DNA from: Henricia sp. BOLD:AAB3569
Lineage: Eukaryota > Echinodermata > Asteroidea > Spinulosida > Echinasteridae
DNA: 64,000 bases
Assembly (NCBI GenBank): GCA_037783545.1
Contig: JBBELK010000488.1
Location: 62,001-126,000 of the forward strand
Reading direction: 5' to 3'
Positions 28,816 to 38,846 of the stretch are shown here, piece after piece; position 1 is the stretch's first letter, and each line of letters starts with the position of its first letter. The notes beneath the pieces were generated by a model, which ran no database searches, was not told where the DNA came from, and saw only the letters and a program-made list of their open reading frames with translations. The position numbers were made by a program, and so were the translations under genes.

Positions 28816-31800
28816 ATGCTCCAAAGACTCTATATTGCGCACTTGTCCTAAAAAATTGACAGACTTTCGCCGGGAAATGGCAGAGAAATTTCAGAGTTTA
28901 GAAAAAAAAGGGGTTGGCGCTTCCTGGATGCTCCCGCAACCTGTGGCTGTCTGTACACACCTCTTTGGTGTACTCCTGACTCGTGCGCATGCTCAGTCCT
29001 TCGGACTGTCGTTGACACGGCTCAGTTTGGGACGGGATTTTGGTCAAAGTGTGGTCCAAACGTCGGCAAATTTGGAGGTCGAAAAATGTTCCGACGAACT
29101 TCAAATTTTGCATGCTCCAAAGACTCTATATTGCGCACTTGTCCTAACAAATTGACAGACTTTCGCCGGCAAATGGCAGAGAAATTTCAGAGTTTAGAAA
29201 AAAAAGGGGTTGGCGCTTCCTGGATGCTCCCGCAACCTGTGGCTGTCTGTACACACCTCTTTGGTGTACTCCTGACTCGTGCGCATGCTCAGTCCTTCGG
29301 ACTGTCGTTGACACGGCCCAGTTTGGGACGGGATTTTGGTCAAAGTGTGGTCCAAACGTCGGCAAATTTGGAGGTCGAAAAATGTTCCGACGAACTTCAA
29401 ATTTTGCATGCTCCAAAGACTCTATATTGCGCACTTGTCCTAAAAAATTGACAGACTTTCGCCGGGAAATGGCAGAGAAATTTCAGAGTTTAGAAAAAAA
29501 GGGGTTGGCGCTTCCTGGATGCTCCCGCAACCTGTGGCTGTCTGTACACACCTCTTTGGTGTACTCCTGACTCGTGCGCATGCTCAGTCATTCGGACTGT
29601 CGTTGACACGGCCCAGTTTGGGACGGGATTTTGGTCAAAGTGTGGTCCAAACGTCGGCAAATTTGGAGGTCGAAAAATGTTCCGACGATCTTCAAATTTT
29701 GCATGCTCCAAAGACTCTATATTGCGCACTTGTCCTAAAAAATTGACAGACTTTCGCCGGGAAATGGCAGAGAAATTTCAGAGTTTAGAAAAAAAGGGGG
29801 TTGGCGCTTCCTCGATGCTCCCGCAACCTGTGGCTGTCTGTACACACCTCTTTGGTGTACTCCTGACTCGTGCGCATGCTCAGTCCTTCGGACTGTCGTT
29901 GACACGGCCCAGTTTGGGACGGGATTTTGGTCAAAGTGTAGTCCAAACGTCGGCAAATTTGGAGGTCGAAAAATGTTCCGACGAACTTCAAATTTTGCAT
30001 GCTCCAAAGACTCTATATTGCGCACTTGTCCTAAAAAATTGACAGACTTTCGCCTGGAAATGGCAGAGAAATTTCAGAGTTTAGAAAAAAAAGGGGTTGG
30101 CGCTTCCTGGATGCTCCCGCAACCTGTGGCTGTCTGTACACACCTCTTTGGTGTACTCCTGACTCGTGCGCATGCTAAGTCCTTCGGACTGTCGTTGACA
30201 CGGCCCAGTTTGGGACGGGATTTTGGTGAAAGTGTGGTCCAAACGTCGGCAAATTTGGAGGTCGAAAAATGTTCTGACGAACTTCAAATTTTGCATGCTC
30301 CAAAGACTCTATATTGCGCACTTGTCCTAAAAAAATGACAGACTTTCGCCGGGAAATGGCAGAGAAATTTCAGAGTTTAGAAAAAAAAGGGGTTGGCGCT
30401 TCCTGGATGCTCCCGCAACCTGTGGCTGTCTGTACACACCTCATTGGTGTACTCCTGACTCGTGCGCATGCTCAGTCCTTCGGACTGTCGTTGACACGGC
30501 CCAGTTTGGGACGGGATTTTGGTCAAAGTGTGGTCCAAACGTCGGCAAATTTGGAGGTCGAAAAATGTTCCGACGAACTTCAAATTGTGCATGCTCCAAA
30601 GACTCTATATTGCGCACTTGTCCTAAAAAATTGACAGACTTTCGCCGGGAAATGGCAGAGAAAGTTCAGAGTTTAGAAAAAAAAGGGGATGGCGCTTCCT
30701 GGATGCTCTCGCAACCTGTGGCTGTCTGTACACACCTCTTTGGTGTACTCCTGACTCGTGCGCATGCTCAGTCCTTCGGACTGTCGTTGACACGGCCCAG
30801 TTTGGGACGGGATTTTGGTCAAAGTGTGGTCCAAACGTCGGCAAATTTGGAGGTCGAAAAATGTTCCGACGAACTTCAAATTTTGCATGCTCCAAAGACT
30901 CTATATTGCGCACTTGTCATAAAAAATTGACAGACTTTCGCCGGGAAATGGCAGAGAAATTTCAGAGTTTAGAAAAAAAAGGGGTTGGCGCTTCCTCGAT
31001 GCTCCCGCAACCTGTGGCTGTCTGTACACACCTCTTTGGTGTACTCCTGACTCGTGCGCATGCTCAGTCCTTCGGACTGTCGTTGACACGGCCCAGTTTG
31101 GGACGGGATTTTGGTCAAAGTGTGGTCCAAACGTCGGCAAATTTGGAGGTCGAAAAATGTTCCGACGAACTTCAAATTTTGCATGCTCCAAAGACTTTAT
31201 ATTGCGCACTTGTCCTAAAAAATTGACAGACTTTCGCCGGGAAATGGCAGAGAAATTTCAGAGTTTAGAAAAAAAAGGGGTTGGCGCTTCCTCGATGCTC
31301 CCGCAACCTGTGGCTGTCTGTACACACCTCTTTGGTGTACTCCTGACTCGTGCGCATGCTCAGTCCTTCGGACTGTCGTTGACACGGCCCAGTTTGGGAC
31401 GGGATTTTGGTCAAAGTGTGGTCCAAACGTCGGCAAATTTGGAGGTCGAAAAATGTTCCGACGAACTTCAAATTTTGCGTGCTCGAAAGACTCTATATTG
31501 CGCACTTGTCCTAAAAAATTGACAGACTTTCGCCGGGAAATGGCAGAGAAATTTCAGAGTTTAGAAAAAAAAAAAGGTTGGCGCTTCCTGGATGCTCCCG
31601 CAACCTGTGGCTGTCTGTACACACCTCTTTGGTGTACTCCTGACTCGTGCGCATGCTCAGTACTTCGGACTGTCGTTGACACGGCCCAGTTTGGGACGGG
31701 ATTTTGGTCAAAGTGTGGTCCAAACGTCGGCAAATTTGGAGGTCGAAAAATGTTCCGACGAACTTCAAATTTTGCATGCTCCAAAGACTCTATATTGCGC

Positions 31801-34800
31801 ACTTGTCCTAAAAAATTGACAGACTTTCGCCGGGAAATGGCAGAGAAATTTCAGAGTTTAGAAAAAAAAGGGGTTGGCGCTTCCTCGATGCTCCCGCAAC
31901 CTGTGGCTGTCTGTACACACCTCTTTGGTGTACTCCTGACTCGTGCGCATGCTCAGTCCTTCGGACTGTCGTTGACACGGCCCAGTTTGGGACGGGATTT
32001 TGGTCAAAGTGTGGTCCAAACGTCGGCAAATTTGGAGGTCGAAAAATGTTCCGACGAACTTCAAATTGTGCATGCTCCAAAGACTCTATATTGCGCACTT
32101 GTCCTAAAAAATTGACAGACTTTCGCCGGGAAATGGCAGAGAAATTTCAGAGTTTAGAAAAAAAGGGGTTGGCGCTTCCTGGATGCTCCCGCAACCTGTG
32201 GCTGTCTGTACACACCTCTTTGGTGTACTCCTGACTCGTGCGCATGCTCAGTCCTTCGGACTGTCGTTGACACGGCCCAGTTTGGGACGGGATTTTGGTC
32301 AAAGTGTGGTCCAAACGTCGGCAAATTTGGAGGTCGAAAAATGTTCCGACGAACTTCAAATTTTGCATGCTCCAAAGACTCTATATTGCGCACTTGTCCT
32401 AAAAAATTGACAGACTTTCGCCGGGAAATGGCAGAGAAATTTCAGAGTTTAGAAAAAAAAGGGGTTGGCGCTTCCTCGATGCTCCCGCAACCTGTGGCTG
32501 TCTGTACACACCTCTTTGGTGTACTCCTGACTCGTGCGCATGCTCAGTCCTTCGGACTGTCGTTGACACGGCCCAGTTTGGGACGGGATTTTGGTCAAAG
32601 TGTGGTCCAAACGTCGGCAAATTTGGAGGTCGAAAAATGTTCCGACGAACTTCAAATTTTGCATGCTCCAAAGACTCTATATTGCGCACTTGTCCTAAAA
32701 AATTGACAGACTTTCGCCGGGAAATGGCAGAGAAATTTCAGAGTTTAGAAAAAAAAGGGGTTGGCGCTTCCTGGATGCTCCCGCAACCTGTGGCTGTCTG
32801 TACACACCTCTTTGGTGTACTCCTGACTCGTGCGCATGCTCAGTCCTTTGGACTTTCGTTGACACGGCCCAGTTTGTGACGGGATTTTGGTCAAAGTGTG
32901 GTCCAAACGTCGGCAAATTTGGAGGTCGAAAAATGTTCCGACGAACTTCAAATTGTGCATGCTCCAAAGACTCTATATTGCGCACTTGTCCTAAAAAATT
33001 GACAGACTTTCGCCGGGAAATGGCAGAGAAATTTCAGAGTTTAGAAAAAAAAGGGGTTGGCGCTTCCTGGATGCTCCCGCAACCTGTGGCTGTCTGTACA
33101 CACCTCTTTGGTGTACTCCTGACTCGTGCGCATGCTCAGTCCTTCGGACTGTCGTTGACACGGCCCAGTTTGGGACGGGATTCTGGTCAAAGTGTGGTCC
33201 AAACGTCGGCAAATTTGGAGGTCGAAAAATGTTCCGACGAACTTCAAATTGTGCATGCTCCAAAGACTCTATATTGCGCACTTGTCCTAAAAAATTGACA
33301 GACTTTCGCCTGGAAATGGCAGAGAAATTTCAGAGTTTAGAAAAAAAAGGGGTTGGCGCTTCCTGGATGCTCCCGCAACCTGTGGCTGTCTGTACACACC
33401 TCTTTGGTGTACTCCTGACTCGTGCGCATGCTAAGTCCTTCGGACTGTCGTTGACACGGCCCAGTTTGGGACGGGATTTTGGTCAAAGTGTGGTCCAAAC
33501 GTCGGCAAATTTGGAGGTCGAAAAATGTTCCGACGAACTTCAAATTTTGCATGCTCCAAAGACTCTATATTGCGCACTTGTCCTAAACAAATGACAGACT
33601 TTCGCCGGGAAATGGCAGAGAAATTTCAGAGTTTAGAAACAAAAGGGGTTGGCGCTTCCTGGATGCTCCCGCAACCTGTGGCTGTCTGTACACACCTCAT
33701 TGGTGTACTCCTGACTCGTGCGCATGCTCAGTCCTTCGGACTGTCGTTGACACGGCCCAGTTTGGGACGGGATTTTGGTCAAAGTGTGGTCCAAACGTCG
33801 GCAAATTTGGAGGTCGAAAAATGTTCCGACGAACTTCAAATTGTGCATGCTCCAAAGACTCTATATTGCGCACTTGTCCTAAAAAATTGACAGACTTTCG
33901 CCGGGAAATGGCAGAGAAAGTTCAGAGTTTAGAAAAAAAAGGGGTTGGCGCTTCCTGGATGCTCCCGCAACCTGTGGCTGTCTGTACACACCTCTTTGGT
34001 GTACTCCTGACTCGTGCGCATGCTCAGTCCTTCGGACTGTCGTTGACACGGCCCAGTTTGGGACGGGATTCTGGTCAAAGTGTGGTCCAAACGTCGGCAA
34101 ATTTGGAGGTCGAAAAATGTTCCGACGAACTTCAAATTGTGCATGCTCCAAAGACTCTATATTGCGCACTTGTCCTAAAAAATTGACAGACTTTCGCCGG
34201 GAAATGGCAGAGAAATTTCAGAGTTTAGAAACAAAAGGGGTTGGCGCTTCCTGGATGCTCCCGCAACCTGTGGCTGTCTGTACACACCTCTTTGGTGTAC
34301 TCCTGACTCGTGCGCATGCTAAGTCCTTCGGACTGTCGTTGACACGGCCCAGTTTGGGACGGGATTTTGGTCAAAGTGTGGTCCAAACGTCGGCAAATTT
34401 GGAGGTCGAAAAATGTTCCGACGAACTTCAAATTGTGCATGCTCCAAAGACTCTATATTGCGCACTTGTCCTAAACAAATGACAGACTTTCGCCGGGAAA
34501 TGGCAGAGAAATTTCAGAGTTTAGAAACAAAAGGGGTTGGCGCTTCCTGGATGCTCCCGCAACCTGTGGCTGTCTGTACACACCTCATTGGTGTACTCCT
34601 GACTCGTGCGCATGCTCAGTCCTTCGGACTGTCGTTGACACGGCCCAGTTTGGGACGGGATTTTGGTCAAAGTGTGGTCCAAACGTCGGCAAATTTGGAG
34701 GTCGAAAAATGTTCCGACGAACTTCAAATTGTGCATGCTCCAAAGACTCTATATTGCGCACTTGTCCTAAAAAATTGACAGACTTTCGCCGGGAAATGGC

Positions 34801-35879
34801 AGAGAAAGTTCAGAGTTTAGAAAAAAAAGGGGTTGGCGCTTCCTGGATGCTCCCGCAACCTGTGGCTGTCTGTACACACCTCTTTGGTGTACTCCTGACT
34901 CGTGCGCATGCTCAGTCCTTCGGACTGTCGTTGACACGGCCCAGTTTGGGACGGGATTTTGGTCAAAGTGTGGTCCAAACGTCGGCAAATTTGGAGGTCG
35001 AAAAATGTTCCGACGAACTTCAAATTTTGCATGCTCCAAAGACTCTATATTGCGCACTTGTCCTAAAAAATTGACAGACTTTCGCCGGGAAATGGCAGAG
35101 AAATTTCAGAGTTTAGAAAAAAAAAGGGGTTGGCGCTTCCTGGATGCTCCCGCAACCTGTGGCTGTCTGTACACACCTCTTTGGTGTACTCCTGACTCGT
35201 GCGCATGCTCAGTCCTTCGGACTGTCGTTGACACGGCCCAGTTTGGGACGGGATTTTGGTCAAAGTGTGGTCCAAACGTCGGCAAATTTGGAGGTCGAAA
35301 AATGTTCCGACGAACTTCAAATTTTGCATGCTCCAAAGACTCTATATTGCGCACTTGTCCTAAAAAATTGACAGACTTTCGCCGGGAAATGGCAGAGAAA
35401 TTTCAGAGTTTAGAAAAACAAGGGGTTGGCGCTTCCTGGATGCTCCCGCAACCTGTGGCTGTCTGTACACACCTCTTTGGTGTACTCCTGACTCGTGCGC
35501 ATGCTCAGTCCTTCGGACTTTCGTTGACACGGCCCAGTTTGGGACGGGATTTTGGTCAAAGTGTGGTCCAAACGTCGGCAAATTTGGAGGTCGAAAAATG
35601 TTCCGACGAACTTCAAATTTTGCATGCTCCAAAGACTCTATATTGCGCACTTGTCCTAAAAAATTGACAGACTTTCGCCGGGAAATGGCAGAGAAATTTC
35701 AGAGTTTAGAAAAAAAAGGGGTTGGCGCTTCCTCGATGCTCCCGCAACCTGTGGCTGTCTGTACACACCTCTTTGGTGTACTCCTGACTCGTGCGCATGC
35801 TCAGTCCTTCGGACTGTCGTTGACACGGCCCAGTTTGGGACGGGATTTTGGTCAAAGTGTGGTCCAAACGTCGGCAAAT
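28816..35879 (+). repeat. Satellite array between LINE 5 and SINE 1 (about 24 monomers)
   Basis: 7,064 bp of monomers. The first ~2.3 kb duplicate 17321-19,6xx. Monomers with CCTCGATGC and with AAATTGTGCATG are frequent. One monomer near 31,560 has an A-run of about 12 and has lost part of the G-run; one near 32,878 has TTTGTGACGGG. The segment ends within a monomer at the SINE target site GTCGGCAAAT. Confidence 0.96.
33229..35004 (+). repeat. 3-monomer higher-order repeat, type B, two tandem units of 888 bp
   Basis: Ordered marks repeat at 888 bp: GCTAAGTCC monomers at 33229 and 34117; CCTAAACAAATGACAG with GAAACAAAAGG and CACCTCATTGG at 33525 and 34413; GAGAAAGTTCAG at 33821 and 34709. The type matches single units at 18477-19364 and 29973-30860. 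Confidence 0.8.
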
Positions 35880-36170
35880 GGGGCGGTCGGGTTGGCGTAC
35901 GGGTTCTTTCCTCGCCTTTCACCTCTGGGGTCCCGGGTTCGAATCCGGGACGTGTATGTGGATTGGGTTTGCAGTCCCTACTTGACCGCGTGGGTTTTCC
36001 CCTGGGGCATTTCTCTGGGGGTTTTCCTCCCACTTCTAAAACTGCAACTCCTTCTTCGTCATCTCAAGTTGATAATATAGTATAGTTAAAGCTAAAACCG
36101 TATAGTTGATGGCATAAAGGGCCTCAGTTGCCGAAGATGCCATAAAATATACAACAACAACAACAACAAC
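35880..36170 (+). mobile_element. tRNA-derived SINE copy 1 (291 bp)
   Basis: Non-satellite sequence begins GGGGCGGTCGGG and ends in a (CAA)n tail, flanked by a 13-bp direct repeat AACGTCGGCAAAT (35867-35879 and 36171-36183), as expected for target-primed insertion. The head has pol III A-box and B-box matches and a T-arm-like stem TCCCGG/CCGGGA around GTTCGAAT. A body with GGGTTTTCC and TTTTCCTCCCAC follows, then a terminal stem ATGGCAT (36109-36115)/ATGCCAT (36137-36143) before the tail. The tail differs from the (ATT)n of the LINE, so that LINE is unlikely to be its partner. No SINE family name can be given safely. This copy has CCTCAGTTGCC and one more CAA than copies 2 and 3. Confidence 0.88.
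35892..35946 (+). promoter_or_regulatory. Internal RNA polymerase III promoter, SINE 1 (A and B boxes)
   Basis: A-box-like TTGGCGTACGGG at 35892-35903 and perfect B-box GGTTCGAATCC at 35936-35946. Spacing is normal for a tRNA-type promoter. The A box is a weaker match than the B box. Confidence 0.7.
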
Positions 36171-36777
36171 AACGTCGGCAAATTTGGAGGTCGAAAAATG
36201 TTCCGACGAACTTCAAATTTTGCATGCTCCAAAGACTCTATATTGCGCACTTGTCCTAAACAAATGACAGACTTTCGCCGGGAAATGGCAGAGAAATTTC
36301 AGAGTTTAGAAAAAAAAGGGGGTTGGCGCTTCCTGGATGCTCCCGCAACCTGTGGCTGTCTGTACACACCTCTTTGGTGTACTCCTGACTCGTGCGCATG
36401 CTCAGTCCTTCGGACTGTCGTTGACACGGCCCAGTTTGGGACGGGATTTTGGTCAAAGTGTGGTCCAAACATCGGCAAATTTGGAGGTCGAAAAATGTTC
36501 CGACGAACTTCAAATTTTGCATGCTCCAAAGACTCTATATTGCGCACTTGTCCTAAAAAATTGACAGACTTTCGCCGGGAAATGGCAGAGAAATTTCAGA
36601 GTTTAGAAAAAAAAAGGGGTTGGCGCTTCCTGGATGCTTCCGCAACCTGTGGCTGTCTGTACACACCTCTTTGGTGTACTCCTGACTCGTGCGCATGCTC
36701 AGTCCTTCGGACTGTCGTTGACACGGCCCAGTTTGGGACGGGATTTTGGTCAAAGTGTGGTCCAAACGTCGGCAAAT
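36171..36777 (+). repeat. Two satellite monomers between SINE 1 and SINE 2
   Basis: 607 bp: the right-hand target duplication of SINE 1, two monomers, and the left-hand duplication of SINE 2 (36765-36777). It carries CCTAAACAAATGACAG, CAAACATCGGC and GGATGCTTCCG variants. Confidence 0.93.
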
Positions 36778-37065
36778 GGGGCGGTCGGGTTGGCGTACGG
36801 GTTCTTTCCTCGCCTTTCACCTCTGGGGTCCCGGGTTCGAATCCGGGACGTGTATGTGGATTGGGTTTGCAGTCCCTACTTGACCGCGTGGGTTTTCCCC
36901 TGGGGCATTTCTCTGGGGGTTTTCCTCCCACTTCTAAAACTGCAACTCCTTCTTCGTCATCTCAAGTTGATAATATAGTATAGTTAAAGCTAAAACCGTA
37001 TAGTTGATGGCATAAAGGGCCTTAGTTGCCGAAGATGCCATAAAATATACAACAACAACAACAAC
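36778..37065 (+). mobile_element. tRNA-derived SINE copy 2 (288 bp)
   Basis: Nearly identical to copy 1: one CAA unit shorter, CCTTAGTTGCC instead of CCTCAGTTGCC. The same AACGTCGGCAAAT flanks are at 36765-36777 and 37066-37078. The same position in the monomer argues for copying with the satellite rather than a second insertion. Confidence 0.88.
36790..36844 (+). promoter_or_regulatory. Internal RNA polymerase III promoter, SINE 2
   Basis: A-box-like TTGGCGTACGGG at 36790-36801 and B-box GGTTCGAATCC at 36834-36844. Confidence 0.7.
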
Positions 37066-38558
37066 AACGTCGGCAAATTTGGAGGTCGAAAAATGTTCCG
37101 ACGAACTTCAAATTTTGCATGCTCCAAAGACTCTATATTGCGCACTTGTCCTAAAAAATTGACAGACTTTCGCCGGGAAATGGCAGAGAAATTTCAGAGT
37201 TTAGAAAAAAAAAGGGGTTGGCGCTTCCTGGATGCTCCCGCAACCTGTGGCTGTCTGTACACACCTCTTTGGTGTACTCCTGACTCGTGCGCATGCTAAG
37301 TCCTTCGGACTGTCGTTGACACGGCCCAGTTTGGGACGGGATTTTGGTCAAAGTGTGGTCCAAACGTCGGCAAATTTGGAGGTCGAAAAATGTTCCGACG
37401 AACTTCAAATTGTGCATGCTCCAAAGACTCTATATTGCGCACTTGTCCTAAAAAATTGACAGACTTTCGCCGGGAAATGGCAGAGAAAGTTCAGAGTTTA
37501 GAAAAAAAAGGGGTTGGCGCTTCCTGGATGCTCCCGCAACCTGTGGCTGTCTGTACACACCTCTTTGGTGTACTCCTGACTCGTGCGCATGCTCAGTCCT
37601 TCGGACTGTCGTTGACACGGCCCAGTTTGGGACGGGATTTTGGTCAAAGTGTGGTCCAAACGTCGGCAAATTTGGAGGTCGAAAAATGTTCTGACGAACT
37701 TCAAATTTTGCATGCTCCAAAGACTCTATATTGCGCACTTGTCCTAAAAAATTGACAGACTTTCGCCGGGAAATGGCAGAGAAAGTTCAGAGTTTAGAAA
37801 AAAAGGGGTTGGCGCTTCCTGGATGCTCCCGCAACCTGTGGCTGTCTGTACACACCTCTTTGGTGTACTCCTGACTCGTGCGCATGCTCAGTCCTTCGGA
37901 CTGTCGTTGACACGGCCCAGTTTGGGACGGGATTTTGGTCAAAGTGTGGTCCAAACGTCGGCAAATTTGGAGGTCGAAAAATGTTCCGACGAACTTCAAA
38001 TTTTGCATGCTCCAAAGACTCTATATTGCGCACTTGTCCTAAAAAATTGACAGACTTTCGCCGGGAAATGGCAGAGAAATTTCAGAGTTTAGAAAAAAAA
38101 GGGGTTGGCGCTTCCTGGATGCTCCCGCAACCTGTGGCTGTCTGTACACACCTCTTTGGTGTACTCCTGACTCGTGCGCATGCTCAGTCCTTCGGACTGT
38201 CGTTGACACGGCCCAGTTTGGGACGGGATTTTGGTCAAAGTGTGGTCCAAACGTCGGCAAATTTGGAGGTCGAAAAATGTTCCGACGAACTTCAAATTTT
38301 GCATGCTCCAAAGACTCTATATTGCGCACTTGTCCTAAAAAATTGACAGACTTTCGCCGGGAAATGGCAGAGAAATTTCAGAGTTTAGAAAAAAAAGGGG
38401 TTGGCGCTTCCTCGATGCTCCCGCAACCTGTGGCTGTCTGTACACACCTCTTTGGTGTACTCCTGACTCGTGCGCATGCTCAGTCCTTCGGACTGTCGTT
38501 GACACGGCCCAGTTTGGGACGGGATTTTGGTCAAAGTGTGGTCCAAACGTCGGCAAAT
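37066..38558 (+). repeat. Five satellite monomers between SINE 2 and SINE 3
   Basis: 1,493 bp, five monomers plus the 13-bp target duplication. It includes a GCTAAGTCC monomer followed by GAGAAAGTTCAG monomers (type B marks). The last monomer has CCTCGATGC, like the one before SINE 1, so 35598-36170 and 38277-38846 form a shared unit. Confidence 0.94.
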
Positions 38559-38846
38559 GGGGCGGTCGGGTTGGCGTACGGGTTCTTTCCTCGCCTTTCA
38601 CCTCTGGGGTCCCGGGTTCGAATCCGGGACGTGTATGTGGATTGGGTTTGCAGTCCCTACTTGACCGCGTGGGTTTTCCCCTGGGGCATTTCTCTGGGGG
38701 TTTTCCTCCCACTTCTAAAACTGCAACTCCTTCTTCGTCATCTCAAGTTGATAATATAGTATAGTTAAAGCTAAAACCGTATAGTTGATGGCATAAAGGG
38801 CCTTAGTTGCCGAAGATGCCATAAAATATACAACAACAACAACAAC
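38559..38846 (+). mobile_element. tRNA-derived SINE copy 3 (288 bp)
   Basis: Same as copy 2 in length and in CCTTAGTTGCC; flanks AACGTCGGCAAAT at 38546-38558 and 38847-38859. Its left satellite neighbour matches that of copy 1, but its internal sequence and tail match copy 2, so sequence has been exchanged between copies. Confidence 0.88.
38571..38625 (+). promoter_or_regulatory. Internal RNA polymerase III promoter, SINE 3
   Basis: A-box-like TTGGCGTACGGG at 38571-38582 and B-box GGTTCGAATCC at 38615-38625. Confidence 0.7.

Noticed and set aside
35880-35960. Functional tRNA gene
   Set aside because: The B box and T-arm-like stem are good, but the rest does not form a convincing cloverleaf, and the unit has a SINE body, CAA tail and target duplications.
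35598-36080. 160-codon frame running from satellite into the SINE (also at 38277-38759)
   Set aside because: It is an accidental join of the satellite frame with the SINE; the SINE is a pol III-type element with no coding role.
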